This document shows positions 46,666 to 58,728 of a stretch of DNA of 64,000 nucleotides, one piece after another (positions within the stretch are counted from its first letter, which is position 1; each line of letters starts with the position of its first letter). Source of the DNA: Anisus vortex (taxonomy: Eukaryota; Mollusca; Gastropoda; Planorbidae). A program made the position numbers and the translations under genes. The notes beneath the pieces were generated by a model, which worked only from the letters and a program-made list of their open reading frames with translations, did no database searches and was not told the origin of the DNA. The stretch is from positions 21,411,409-21,475,408 of the forward strand of contig OX421497.1 in NCBI GenBank assembly GCA_949126835.1, read 5' to 3'.

Positions 46666-47857
46666 AAAAGACTGCACATTTATATGTAATATTAACTAGT
46701 TTATGGGCACTCTATTTGAGTAAACCATTCTTTGGAGTGATTAAATAATCCGTTATTATTAACTTCAGTCTTCTACTTCACATTAGGGATGTTAATATCC
46801 TTTTTTTTCCCTCAAAACCTCGGTTCTAAATAGCATTTTTTGTTTACCCATTTTCGGTTCCCCCTTTCCGCAAAGTAAGTTATAGTTTGGAAAAGAGAAA
46901 TTTGCACTGATTAAACTAAAAAGTAATACGAAGCACCATTAATCCTTAGAACGTGATGAAATCTTTAAAAAAAAATTCTCTAGTTGATTTTCGATTAGCA
47001 GAAGTTAAAAGCTGTAGTGTCATGAATTTAGACCTATATAATTATAATATAAATCAGTGGATGTTAGATCTATATGTTACACACATTAAAAGAATATTTG
47101 TAGAATATGAATAAAATCCCAGACACATCTATCTAGGGATTACAGACGTCTGGCAAGAAAATGAACAGTTTTTTTAAAAGAACCTTAAATGCGCTGCAAA
47201 GTTGTTTTTTTTAATTGTCCAAGTAGCTTTTCAGTCTGCATTAAATAAAATGTTAGGTCAGTTTTACTAATATACAATTATTGGCAGCTAATGTAATAAA
47301 ACTGAACTGATTGTGGATTGTGAAACACTAAATATGTCATTCTTTTTGTCTCTCTATGTCCTCCTTTTGAAGTCCAAATATCTCGCAACCTTGCGTCAGT
47401 CGGTCTGTTTGTCTGTTAAAAAAGCATTCAGCATCAGTGGGGAAATTCCAGTTTTTTCTTTTCGAATACGTAGATATGGCTGTCCCGACGACTAGCGTTA
47501 ACATCTAAATTTGCTGTTATATGTGCTTGTATCGCAAATTCACAATAAATATTCGACCACAAAAAAAACTATAATTCGCCTCTGACAAACGAGTGTTTGC
47601 AAGGAATATAATGTTAAAGAATTTTTGTGTGCTAATCAAACAGAGTTTACAATTATTTCTTCAATATTATTGAAGCAAAAAGCACCTGCCACTGTTATAT
47701 GCTTTTACTTATCTATAAAATTATATTTCCAAAAACAAGAAACATATTATATAGACTCTATATTAAAGAGTATTACTAATAGTAAATGGAGGTGGTAGTG
47801 GGCAGTAACTCGCACTAAGTTTTCATAGCAGAGTACTCGCCTCTTCTTCTAAACTTT

Positions 47858-47888
<31 letters not shown>

Positions 47889-47974
47889 CATAATTTCGCA
47901 ACAGTGCGTGACGTAATTTTTTAAGTCTAATAACCACTAGGATACAATTTACTTATGTTCTAGTTTATTATTAT
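46666..47974. other. AT-rich noncoding stretch
   Basis: No gene. A T12-G18 double homopolymer sits at about 47859-47888. Confidence 0.5.
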
Positions 47975-48157
47975 GTGAATTTAAACAATGGTAGTGGGTC
48001 ACGCAATGGAAGTACATGGAGGCCTATAGTAATATCCGGGGTCACGAACATTGAGAAATGGGATACAGCTGGACCCTGCCTTGGGACAGAGATTTGTGGT
48101 GGGCTGCCCCATGCCCTAGCTTGGGTGACGGGCAATGATGATGATGATGAAAATTGA
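47975..48157 (+). pseudogene. possible LINE 3' tail
   Basis: A short frame ends GGLPHALAWVTGNDDDDEN over a GATGATGATGATGA tail, like RTE-type LINE ends. Too short and diverged to be sure. Confidence 0.3.
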
Positions 48158-48432
48158 GAAACGCCGGAGTTTAGTTTTATTCTACCGGAACTTGCTAGAG
48201 GATCTTTGGTTGCCAAGGGATAAAGGGTGAAAGACAAAATCTCCATATCTGAGGCATATAGACCCCCCCCTCCCTCTTTTCTTCCACCATCCCCTAGCAT
48301 ACTCCCAGGGCTGGCTCACGATACTGACAACACGTGCAGTATCCTTGTATACGCCGTTATGTGCTAAGGATCGCCATCAAGAAAACAAAATGAAAGAAAT
48401 AAATAATTATCTGTTTTACAATCTGACATGTC

Positions 48433-48464
<32 letters not shown>

Positions 48465-48846
48465 TTAGAGAGAGAGAGGGGGGGGGGTCGTAAAGATGTT
48501 TGGTTGCACAATTTTACGTCTATTGCTTTCCAACAGGGGCGATATCCTTAATATGGGAGGGGGCACTATGTAGATATGTGGCCTTGATGATTCCAAGGGC
48601 GGTAAGAAGTATGAATTAAATACTACTTTAAAAGGGCGCCGATACACCAGCTTGCCCATGGTGCCAGTCACCATAAGGATTGGCTACGCTTACCGTCCTG
48701 GCTAGCTCATAAATAAATAGATCTTAAACATTATCGATTAGTCTCAACATCCCCCTATATGCGCTTTTTTTCCTCCACAATGCAACATGTTCAAATTATG
48801 AAACAAAAAACTGCATACAATTTGACACACGTCTATATATACACTG
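48158..48846. other. noncoding stretch
   Basis: CAACAGGGGCGATATCC at about 48530 faintly recalls the G-rich end of the second hAT family, otherwise nothing. Confidence 0.35.
48429..48487. repeat. (AG)n microsatellite ending in a G run
   Basis: AGAGAG repeats then GGGGGGGGGG. Confidence 0.95.
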
Positions 48847-49122
48847 GGGAACATGGTGGTCGAGCGGCAGCGCGTTCGATTGGCGATACGAAGGTTCTGG
48901 GTTCGAATCCTGGTGGAGGCTTGGATTTTTTTTTCCGGGACTTGAGGGTGTTCCTGGGTGTCTACCCAGCTCTGAAGGGTACCTGACATGATTGGGGGTA
49001 AAGTAAAAGCGGCTGGGCATTGTGCTGGCCACACATCCTCTAGTATGCCGTGGACACATAAATTGGTGAACGCTGCTTCACCAGCCCTATGATCAGTTTG
49101 GTCCGAAGGGTACTTTACTTTT
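48847..49122 (+). mobile_element. tRNA-derived SINE, near full length
   Basis: The head carries an A-box-like TGGTCGAGCGG and a good B box GGTTCGAATCC. The body contains CTACCCAGCTCTG, GGTACCTGAC, GTAAAGTAAAAGCGGCTGG, GTGCTGGCCACAC and GGTGAACGCTGCTTCACC. It ends GGTACTTTACTTTTTTTT. This is the best reference copy in the window. Confidence 0.85.
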
Positions 49123-49329
49123 TTTTACTAACATAAACAACCTACCCGAGCTGAGTATGACTAAATGGGCTCACATTCAAACCAGTTTTTTTTTCTAAAT
49201 CTCTTAACTAACTGCGTGGGAGAAACAATATTTCAAAATATCTCAATTTAAATAGAAGGCGAAGATTTAAAAAAAAACAACCAAAAAACGCACAACAAGA
49301 GTTCTTACACTCCAGAGTTAATGAACATG

Positions 49330-49460
49330 CCCGGTTCCACACCGCCCACGTGCAGGCGCGTGCTTTTACGTCACGTGCTTGGCTTTTGTCCATTCACTGC
49401 GCTCGGCTAGATATTTTCGTGGTGGGGAGGATGGTCAAAACAATCGATGCCGCCCGATCG
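49330..49460. promoter_or_regulatory. CpG-rich segment with E-box and CRE-like sites
   Basis: Two CACGTG E-boxes (49347-49352, 49372-49377) and a TACGTCA (49367-49373) lie within 35 bases, in a CpG-richer island of an AT-rich region. No gene start is visible nearby, so promoter function is a guess. Confidence 0.25.
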
Positions 49461-49986
49461 ATCACTCACGAACGTAAACTAGGCGCTCATTCATGAGTCC
49501 CCCCCTCTCCTCCCTTCCCCGCATCTAACGTTATTGTTTTTGTGTTGTTTGGTTTTTTTCTCTTTCTGCCTTGCGTAGGCCGCTACGCGTTTACGAGCGC
49601 CAATTACTCCAAAGGTCATTCGCTTTACCCATCCCCCTGAAAATGAGCATTGATTAAGCAATAACTTTTTTTTTTCGGACGGAACCCCCACCCACCCCTC
49701 TCTTCCGGTTTTCTCTCTTCTTTAAGCCAACAAGCACACACACACACACATAATGGAAACTTCTAGTCAGTGGGCGGGCATATGGCTGAATAAAAAAAAA
49801 TAACGCCCTCTTTCTTTGGTCTTTCACTCATCCTACGGCCACATTATTTCAGGCCTTGGAGCCTTGAGGTGACAATCACACTGTCAAATGGTCAATGGCC
49901 TGGACGAATTTATCTCACCCTCCCCTTCGCCCACTCTCGCCTTAACGCCCTTTCAACCTACCCCCACTATAGTCACAACCCTTTTT

Positions 49987-50436
49987 CAGAAATAAACAGT
50001 CGATTTATTTTGAAAAGCGTCTTTACAAGAGACAGTCAGAAATAAACAGTCGATTTATTTTGAAAAGCGTCTTTACAAGAGACAGTCAGAAATAAACAGT
50101 CGATTTATTTTGAAAAGCGTCTTTACAAGAGACAGTCAGAAATAAACAGTCGATTTATTTTGAAAAGCGTCTTTACAAGAGACAGTCAGAAATAAACAGT
50201 CGATTTATTTTGAAAAGCGTCTTTACAAGAGACAGTCAGAAATAAACAGTCGATTTATTTTGAAAAGCGTCTTTACAAGAGACAGTCAGAAATAAACAGT
50301 CGATTTATTTTGAAAAGCGTCTTTACAAGAGACAGTCAGAAATAAACAGTCGATTTATTTTGAAAAGCGTCTTTACAAGAGACAGTCAGAAATAAACAGT
50401 CGATTTATTTTGAAAAGCGTCTTTACAAGAGACAGT
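49987..50436. repeat. 50-bp tandem repeat, nine copies
   Basis: Nine copies of TCAGAAATAAACAGTCGATT plus TATTTTGAAAAGCGTCTTTACAAGAGACAG, all reading as identical. Very recent expansion or ongoing homogenisation. Confidence 0.98.
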
Positions 50437-50794
50437 TTGTGTGAAATGGTGAAAGAGTAGACGAGAGTCTGGAGTTTGAGTGTTAGACAATATAAGCTTA
50501 TAGGTAGAGAGAACATAGGCTAAAGTATTGTTAGGGAGAGAGGGGGTGGAATGTAGCAAGGAGATATAAAGGAAATGCTGGCTTAAGGTGCTCAATCTTC
50601 AAGCAGTTCCTTGGGGCGCCTTGTACTTGAGTGCGCTATCAAGGATCTTCAAAAGAAAAACACTACTATAGCATTGTAAATAGAATGAAAATTCAGCATG
50701 ACGTTTTTATAATAAAGAGGGAGGGAAAGTATCACATTTAACGGGACGCAATAATCTTTTTTTTTATTTTATTATAATATATAATATAAGATAA

Positions 50795-50800
50795 GAGACT

Positions 50801-50842
<42 letters not shown>
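50795..50842. repeat. (GA)n microsatellite
   Basis: Pure GA run. Confidence 0.95.
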
Positions 50843-50844
<2 letters not shown>

Positions 50845-51134
50845 GTGAGAGAGATGAATTTAACAGTCAGTGAGGGGGTGATAGTAAGAATGGAAGCGAG
50901 AGAAGGACAGAGTAAGCGAGAAAGTGAAAGAGAGAGGGAGAGAGTAGGAAGGAGACTGAGGGTGAGTAAAAGGGAGTTAAGTGATAGTGTGAAAAGGATA
51001 GTTCGAGGAGAGATACTGATAGATAAATTGAGAAAGAGAGAGAGAAAAAAAAACAATAAGCGATAATAAGACCTGGAAGAGGGTGAGTGCGATTGAGGGA
51101 GACACAGAGTGATAAGGAGTGGGGCAGGGCAGGT

Positions 51135-51845
51135 GAAGAATGGGAAAATGTGAGAGATTGAGACAATGAGAGATGTGATGGATAAGAGAATGGGAGAGAT
51201 GGTGAGAGACAATGAGATATGTAATGGATAAGAGAATGTGAGAGATGGTGAGAGACAATGAGAGATGTGATGGATAAGAGAATGGGAGAGATGGTGAGAG
51301 ACAATGAGAGATGTGATGGATAAGAGAATGGGAGAGATGGTGAGAGACAATGAGAGATGTGATGGATAAGAGAATGGGAGAGATGGTGAGAGACAATGAG
51401 AGATGTGATGGATAAGAGAATGGGAGAGATGGTGAGAGACAATGAGAGATGTGATGGATAAGAGAATGGGAGAGATGGTGAGAGACAATGAGAGATGTGA
51501 TGGATAAGAGAATGGGAGAGATAGTGAGAGACAATGAGAGATGTGATGGATAAGAGAATGGGAGAGATAGTGAGAGACAATGAGAGATGTGATGGATAAG
51601 AGAATGGGAGAGATGGTGAGAGACAATGAGAGATGTGAAGGATAAGAGAATGGGAGAGATAGTGAGAGACAATGAGAGATGTGATGGATAAGAGAATGGG
51701 AGAGATAGTGAGAGACAATGAGAGATGTGAAGGATAAGAGAATGGGAGAGATAGTGAGAGACAATGAGAGATGTGAAGGATAAGAGAATGGGAGAGATAG
51801 TGAGAGACAATGAGAGATGTGAAGGATAAGAGAATGGGAGAGAAT
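51135..51845. repeat. 46-bp tandem repeat
   Basis: About 15 copies of GAGAGATGGTGAGAGACAAT then GAGAGATGTGATGGATAAGAGAATGG. Because 46 is not a multiple of three and the unit has no minus-strand stop in any frame, all three minus frames stay open for 277-330 codons. None is a gene. Confidence 0.97.
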
Positions 51846-53217
51846 GGAAGAAAGATGGAAAGAATAGAAGAGAGAGAGAGGAAGAGGGTGAGCGAGAAAA
51901 AATAAGAGTGAGTGAGAGTGTGTATGTGGGAGTGAGTGAGAAAGAGTATAATGAGAGAAACTATGTTTCTGTTGTCTTAAAATACAATCACAAGTTTGTA
52001 ATCACACAAACTTATACAACTAATTAATCAAATACCGACATGTACACACTGTATAATATTCATAAAAGATTGCATTGATAGTTTGCCAAGCTCGAAAAAC
52101 ACCTGTATCTACAAATCCATTTCAAATCGAGGCCTGCGCGTTCTGCACTCAATTCTTGTCTTTTGACCCAATCATCTACGCACCCCACACACACACACAC
52201 CTTCCCCGGCTACTTCCCCCCCCCCCAAACTTTCACACAATTTTTGTCCCCCCCGCGAGTAATTTTCCCTTGTAACCCGACTCCTCACCTACTTACTGCA
52301 CACACAACCGACACACACTCAAAACAAACACATCACATCACGCACAAGCACAGCTCATGATACAACACACCACGCAAGGGAACAACAAATCTGTTGACAT
52401 GGCACTTGGTAGAAAAGTGGGAGAAGGGGAGGGGGCGGGCGGTAAAGGGGGAGAATAAACATTTCGTGACTTTCTTGATATCTGCTGAATTGTCTTTTTT
52501 CTCCTTCTACTGCACCCACATACACACACACACAAATCAACCGCCCAAAACTGTATTGCATCACAAATAGGCAATCAGTACGCGCATTGTTTCGCTTATC
52601 TATTAAAATCTGGGCATACGGTTTAACATCACACAATATGCATGATCGTTTGATTAGGTAATCGGTTTTTAATGTGATCTTATATTGAAATATCATGGTT
52701 AGTTTTGTTTCTAAATTTAGCGACTGGCGTAATGAGGACGCACGGTGATTAAAAATAGAGCTGATCTTCGCGGAGTGCAGTGTCAAATTATTTAGAAAAG
52801 GGGCGGAGGGGTGGGGGGGGGTGAAACCAGAAACAAAAAAGTAGTCCCTTACACGTATGACGTCATAGGATGAAATAATCGCCTGACTTAGCCTCTTTCT
52901 CGTCAGAGATTTACATAAATAATTTATTGCCCTGTTCTGTTTCAGTGACCTATAGGCTAGCTATTGATTTTTTTTTTAGATCTATTTCTTTTGCCTCTTA
53001 AACGATCCTCGATAAATTCAATTATAACTGCGCACTTAGCTTCATACATTTGACAAAAAGGTCAATATTTTTGGGACAGTTCAATAGGTTTTTATTACAA
53101 CCAAGGCCTACATTCAGAGAGATAGGCTGCAGGTGGAGGGGGGAAAGAGCTTGGTCTACAAAACAAGTACACCGAGTTTAACCTTGACATCAGCTGCCCT
53201 TGTCAGCGAAGTATTTA
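51846..53217. other. noncoding stretch, CA/C-rich in part
   Basis: 52150-52360 is C- and CA-rich. No coding signature. Confidence 0.45.
52858..52865. promoter_or_regulatory. perfect CRE palindrome TGACGTCA
   Basis: An isolated full CRE consensus. It occurs by chance in long sequences; no adjacent gene is seen. Confidence 0.2.
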
Positions 53218-53230
53218 CTCTCTCTCTCTT

Positions 53231-53262
<32 letters not shown>
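53218..53262. repeat. (TC)n microsatellite
   Basis: CTCTCT run with TTTC interruptions. Confidence 0.95.
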
Positions 53263-53263
<1 letters not shown>

Positions 53264-53417
53264 GCTTCTCCTTAATTAATTAGAAGTGATGACTGCATTT
53301 TCAGCCACCTTTTAACTAATCTTCAATTAATGACATCCAGGCTATGTAATTTTTTTCTCCAGGTAAAAAACTAAAAGAAAAGGAAAAAATAAATGTTGAA
53401 CAAATGAACAAAATATT

Positions 53418-53540
53418 TTAAGTTAACCAATGGATCTGTACCTGGTTTAGGAGTTGTTTGAAGTTAACCAATGGATCTGTACCTGGTTTAGGAGTTGTTT
53501 GAAGTTAACCAATGGATCTGTACCTGGTTTAGGAGTTGTT
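53418..53540. repeat. 41-bp tandem repeat, three copies
   Basis: GTTAACCAATGGATCTGTAC plus CTGGTTTAGGAGTTGTTTGAA, three identical copies. Confidence 0.97.
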
Positions 53541-53847
53541 ATGAAATATATATATACTCGTGTGTTATGTTGATATTACTGACAGAAACACTGGTAAATA
53601 GGTGAATGGAATGAATGCTTGCAAAGTTGCTTGAAATGGATAAATGGGTGAGAAGATAAGTGGGGCGGGGGGAAGGTTGCACGAATGAGTCGATTAGTAA
53701 ATTTATAAAGGGAATATGGTTTGATAGATAGATCTCGTTAGTTGGGTATTAATTAAATGACTCCATGGGTGGCTTCTTAGACTGAAACGAATGAATGAAA
53801 AGATACATAATATACAGTGATTGACAAATGGATGGCTGGTTAAGCGT

Positions 53848-54098
53848 AAATGGTTAAGGTCCTGGGTTCGAATCCTGGTGAAAGAGAGGATTTGTTCTCG
53901 GGTGTGGAGGGTGTGACCCTGAGTCTACCCAGCTCTGATGAGTAGGTACCTGACTTTAGTTGGGGGTACAGTAAAGGCGGCTGGGCATTGTGCTGGCCAC
54001 ACAGCCCCATACTATGCCGTGGCCACAGAAACTGGTGAACGCTGCGTCACCGGCCCTATGGATCAAGTTGGTCCGACGAGATTACTTGACCTTTTTTT
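53848..54098 (+). mobile_element. SINE copy, same family
   Basis: B box GGTTCGAATCCTGG followed by the family body (CTGAGTCTACCCAGCTCTGA, GTAAAGGCGGCTGGGCATTG, GGTGAACGCTGCGTCACCGG) and a T-rich end. The A-box part is missing or eroded. Confidence 0.8.
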
Positions 54099-54104
54099 TA
54101 AACC

Positions 54105-54388
54105 TAAATATGTATGGATAGGCCCTATATGTGTGGACGGATGGACTGAGTAAATATGTATGGATAGGCCCTATATGTGTGGACGGATGGACTGGCAAAT
54201 ATGTATGGATAGGCCCTATATGTGTGGACGGATGGACTGGCAAATATGTATGGATAGGCCCTATATGTGTGGACGGATGGACTGAGGAAATATGTATGGA
54301 TAGGCCCTATATGTGTGGACGGATGGACTGAGGAAATATGTAGGCCTATCGATAGGCCCTATATGTGTGGACGGATGGACTGAGGAAC
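54105..54388. repeat. 45-46-bp tandem repeat
   Basis: Six copies of AAATATGTATGGATAGGCCC plus TATATGTGTGGACGGATGGACTG. It directly follows a SINE. Confidence 0.95.
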
Positions 54389-54469
54389 TATAAATGGAAG
54401 AATGAATGCTTTTTTTTCAATGGAATGATAGATGGAAGAATTTTTGAACAAATGGGAGGACGGTCGAGG

Positions 54470-55745
54470 GATGGATAAATGCATGGATGAAATGACAGAC
54501 TATATATGGGTGTATGAATGGATAAATGCATGGATGAAATGACAGACTACATATGGGTGGATGAATGGATAAATGCATGGATGAAATGACAGACAATATA
54601 TGGGTGTATGAATGGATAAATGCATGGATTAAATGACAGACTATATATGGGTGGATGAATGGATAAATGCATGGATTAAATGACAGACTATATATGGGTG
54701 GATGAATGGATAAATGCATGGATGAAATGACAGACAATATATGGGTGGATGAATGAATAAATGCATGGATTAAATGACAGACTATATATGGGTGGATGAA
54801 TGGATAAATGCATGGATTAAATGACAGACTATATATGGGTGGATGAATGGATAAATGCATGGATTAAATGACAGACTATATATGGGTGGATGAATGGATA
54901 AATGCATGGATGAAATGACAGACAATATATGGGTGGATGAATGGATAAATGCATGGATTAAATGACAGACTATATATGGGTGGATGAATGGATAAATGCA
55001 TGGATTAAATGACAGACTATATATGGGTGGATGAATGGATAAATGCATGGATGAAATGACAGACAATATATGGGTGGATGAATGGATAAATGCATGGATG
55101 AAATGACAGACTATATATGGGTGTATGAATGGATAAATGCATGGATTAAATGACAGACTATATATGGGTGGATGAATGGATAAATGCATGGATGAAATGA
55201 CAGACTACATATGAGTGGATGAATGGATAAATGCATGGATGAAATGACAGACTACATATGGGTGGATGAATGGATAAATGCATGGATGAAATGACAGACA
55301 ATATATGGGTGGATGAATGGATAAATGCATGGATTAAATGACAGACTATATATGGGTGGATGAATGGATAAATGCATGGATGGAATGACAGACTATATAT
55401 GGGTGGATGAATGGATAAATGAATGGATGAAATGACAGACTACATATGGGTGGATGAATGGATAAATGCATGGATGAAATGACAGACTATATATGGGTGG
55501 ATGAATGGATAAATGCATGGATGGAATGACAGACTATATATGGGTGGATGAATGGATAAATGAATGGATGAAATGACAGACTACATATGGGTGGATGAAT
55601 GGATAAATGCATGGATGAAATGACAGACTATATATGGGTGGATGAATGGATAAATGCATGGATGAAATGTCAGACTACATATGTGTGGATGAATGGATAA
55701 ATGCATGGATGAAATGACAGACTATATATGGGTGGATGAATGGAC
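54470..55745. repeat. 47-bp tandem repeat, ~27 copies
   Basis: ATGACAGACTATATATGGGT plus GGATGAATGGATAAATGCATGGATGAA. Higher-order variants (ATTAA/ATGAA, ACAATATAT/ACTACATAT) alternate. Minus-strand frames of 135-147 codons are artefacts of the repeat. Confidence 0.97.
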
Positions 55746-57029
55746 AAGCGCACTATGGATGGATGAATTGGATAATGAAAGGGTGGACGGGCTACAGATG
55801 GATGTGTGGGTGACTGGATGTGATGTGAAGGCAGTTGGCACACACATATTAAATAGATGGTTGATATAACAGTTGCCCTGGTGTGTAAACACACTGCATT
55901 AAGTAGTCAAATACACACATAGCTAGAGAGGTAAAAATGTTTTACTTTTAAAAAAAAAAACATTGCAATCCTTTTTTTTATTTCGATCACCTGTCTATCT
56001 CCATCTCTCTCTCTCTATCTTTCTTTCTCTCTCTCTCACTTGATCTCTTGCTCCTTTCTTTCCCTTTCTTGCTCTTTCTCTCTCTCCCTCTTGCTCTCTC
56101 CCTTTCTCGCTCTTTTTTTCTCACTCTTTCTCTCTCTCTCTGTCTTTCTCTTCCCTTTCTCTTCTCTCTCACGCTCTCTCTTGCTCACTCCCTTTCGCCT
56201 TTTCTCTCTCTTTCTCTCTCTCTATTTCTCTTCTCCTTCTATTTCTTTCTGTCTGTCTCTCTCTCTTTCTCTCTCTCTCTCTTTTCTCTCATGTGATCGA
56301 TTTTTGCTTCAGTAGGCTATCTGATTGATTTGTTTTTCAGCATCTGATTGATTGGTTTCTAACCACTTGTACCCAGTTCAACCAAACATCCTCAGTCCAT
56401 TTGACGTCAACAACACTCACTCCCTCAAACACATACACCATCACACACACACACACACACACACACTGACATACTGAATGTCCACATTTAGACATTTCTC
56501 TCCGATTGCTACATATTTTTTTCCAAAGTAGACATTTGTTTCATCTCTTGAAGTATGATTCTATTTTCTCCTTTTGTCCACAAGTAAGTGACATTTAACA
56601 GACGTTGAAGAAAGAAATGTCAGGCAGACATATAACAGACACATAGCAGAAATAAAAGTTTTCCTTGAAGCTAATAGGTTTTTAATGACGTTACTTTGGT
56701 ACAGTTCATTAAGTTAAACAAGACTTCCAATTAAAACAAATATATTTGTAAATAGATATTCCGTTATAGTTGTACTTCCCGTGCTGTTAATATTCTTTCA
56801 TAAAACATTTGAAAAAAGCAAATGAGAGTTATTGCTACAGCAACTGGTCAGGTCGTCTTCAGCTGGCGTTTCGTTACTTTGCGTGATTAGTTTTTTACCT
56901 TTTATTTATTTTTTTAAGGTTGCTTTGTTTTTTTCTTTTTGTGTGTAAAAAGTTGTTTATAATTTCTGCCCTCGACGTAAGCCTCATTTAATGAAAGCAA
57001 TGGAATCCTGACGAAGGCTATAGTTTTTG
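55746..57029. other. noncoding stretch
   Basis: Contains the CT tract and a (CA)n run at 56440-56466; otherwise no gene. Confidence 0.45.
55985..56290. repeat. CT-rich low-complexity tract
   Basis: Pyrimidine-only text with CTCTCTTTCT. Ser/Leu-rich frames here are not genes. Confidence 0.95.
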
Positions 57030-57150
57030 TTTGCCGGGTCCGGAAGGTGTCCACAATCCCCGTGTACCTCATGGCCACGGAAAACTTTGTAAACGCTCCT
57101 TCACTAGCCCATTGGATCAAAATGCTCCAAATGGGATAATTCTTTTATAA
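57030..57150 (+). mobile_element. SINE 3' fragment
   Basis: CCGGGTCCGGAAGGTGTCC, CATGGCCACGGAAAACTTTG and GTAAACGCTCCTTCACTAGC match the family body with a deletion in the middle. Confidence 0.55.
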
Positions 57151-57579
57151 ACCCGTGAATATCCAAGGATAATAGTATTCGCCTATTGACAAGTTGACGA
57201 TGTTGACGATATAGTGTCAAGCATACACAAGTATATTGGCGAGATCATCAATACCAAGCCACAATAAACATTGCACAGTATACTCCTACACATAAGAGCA
57301 ACAGATGGCACAGCGTTACACACAAATCGGGAAAACCCAATAAGTAAAACAGGGGAAAAAACAGAAATAGAAACTTCATGGGCGATTGACTCTGATTAGT
57401 CTACTCTCGGTGCGTCCTTTTATAGTCGCTTATTATTGTTTAAAGTTTACATTTTAACTAAATAAAGCATATACGTTAAAAAAAAAAACACACACACACA
57501 CCAGATGTCTGATTTGATAAAAGAAAACAAAAGTTAGTGACGGGGAATAAATATTTCAATATAGGCTTCCTACTTGACT

Positions 57580-58075
57580 TAAGGCATGGAGCTATGGGGC
57601 GTGACCTTTATAACAAGACGCTATGGGGCGTGTCCTATAGAGCAAGACGCTTTGGTGCGTGTCATTTTAATCATTTGGGACAAGGAAATATGGAGAGTGT
57701 CATTTAAGACAATTAACTATGGAGAGTGTCATTTAGGGCAAGGAGCTATGAACGTATCGTTTAGGGCAGGGGTCAGCAACCTACGCAAAGCGTGCCAGAC
57801 TTGGCACTCCGAGCCTTTTCCATAGGCACGCGGGAGACTCCCAAAAAAAGGAAATTCACCTCTACAAGAAATTAAATGCTACAGCAGGATGACTTGTAGG
57901 CTGTTGGCACGCTGAATGAATTAGAAATCATACTTTGGCATATTTTTTATCAAAAGTTTGCCGACTCCTGGTTTAGGGCAATAAGAGCTACGGAGCGTGC
58001 CATTTAGGGCAAGACGATATGGAGCATGTCATTTTTGGACAAGGAGCTATGGAGCATGTCAATCGGTTAAACGGA
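57580..58075. repeat. ~32-bp diverged minisatellite interrupted by a MITE
   Basis: Units like GAGCTATGGAGCGTGTCATT plus TAGGGCAAG, five to six copies left and three right of the MITE at 57767-57970. Confidence 0.85.
57767..57970. mobile_element. 204-bp hAT MITE related to the element at 33425
   Basis: Ends CAGGGGTCAGCAACCT and (complement) CAGGAGTCGGCAAACT. A perfect 8-bp target duplication GTTTAGGG lies at 57759-57766 and 57971-57978. Internal ends (GCGTGCCAGACTTGGCAC; GGCTGTTGGCACGCTGAATGA) match the ends of 33425-35173, so it is an internal-deletion derivative of that family. It interrupts a ~32-bp minisatellite. Confidence 0.9.
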
Positions 58076-58089
58076 ACATCTTGATACAG

Positions 58090-58162
58090 CCACATACACA
58101 CACACTCACACACACACACACATACACACTTACACACACACACACACACACGCACACACACA
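58090..58162. repeat. (CA)n microsatellite
   Basis: CACACA with short interruptions. Confidence 0.95.
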
Positions 58163-58728
58163 AAGTATTATTTGAAAAAATATTGATTAGGCTTAAAACA
58201 AAAAGATTCGCTTTTATTTGATAAGAACCATCGGAAATTCCCTGACACGAAACTCGGCACTAGAAGATTAAAGAGTGAATGGGGGGAGGGGGGTGAAGGA
58301 GGGGTTAATGCTTCTGAAGACACAAGAGGGGGTGGGGTATGGAGGAGACGAGAGGTCGCGAGAAAGTCGATATTTCGCAACATTCTTCCCCCCGAGAATG
58401 TCGTAGGTGTGCGTCTACAATGGAAGAGGGGGGGGGGGAATGTGTGTGAAAAGGGGAGGTGTAATCAATGAAGCCTCAACTTGCCTTCCATCGGTCTTAC
58501 CACGGCCTGGTTATTTCAACTCTATTGTGCAGGCAATTTTAAAACTGCCTCATCCTCCCCCCATCCCTTCGTCCCCCCCACCCACACACCTTCATTAGGG
58601 AAATGGCGCTCAAGGGGAGAGGGGGAGGGGGCGTAAACTCCGATAATTCAGCGCCCTCGCAATTTGTGTTTTTCTCAATTAAAGATGTTTGTATTTTGTT
58701 CTTGTTGTATTAATGGAAGGGTTTAGAT

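Noticed and set aside
50772..51810. Three overlapping minus-strand open frames of 277-330 codons (Ser/Leu/His-rich)
   Set aside because: All are the same 46-bp minisatellite read in three frames; the unit simply lacks stops on that strand.
53870..53885. GGTTCGAATCC as a tRNA gene
   Set aside because: The B box is part of a SINE; no complete cloverleaf surrounds it. The same holds at 48900.
54417..55189. Minus-strand frames of 135-147 codons with MHLSIHPPIYS repeats
   Set aside because: Translation of the 47-bp minisatellite; the frame cycles every three units.
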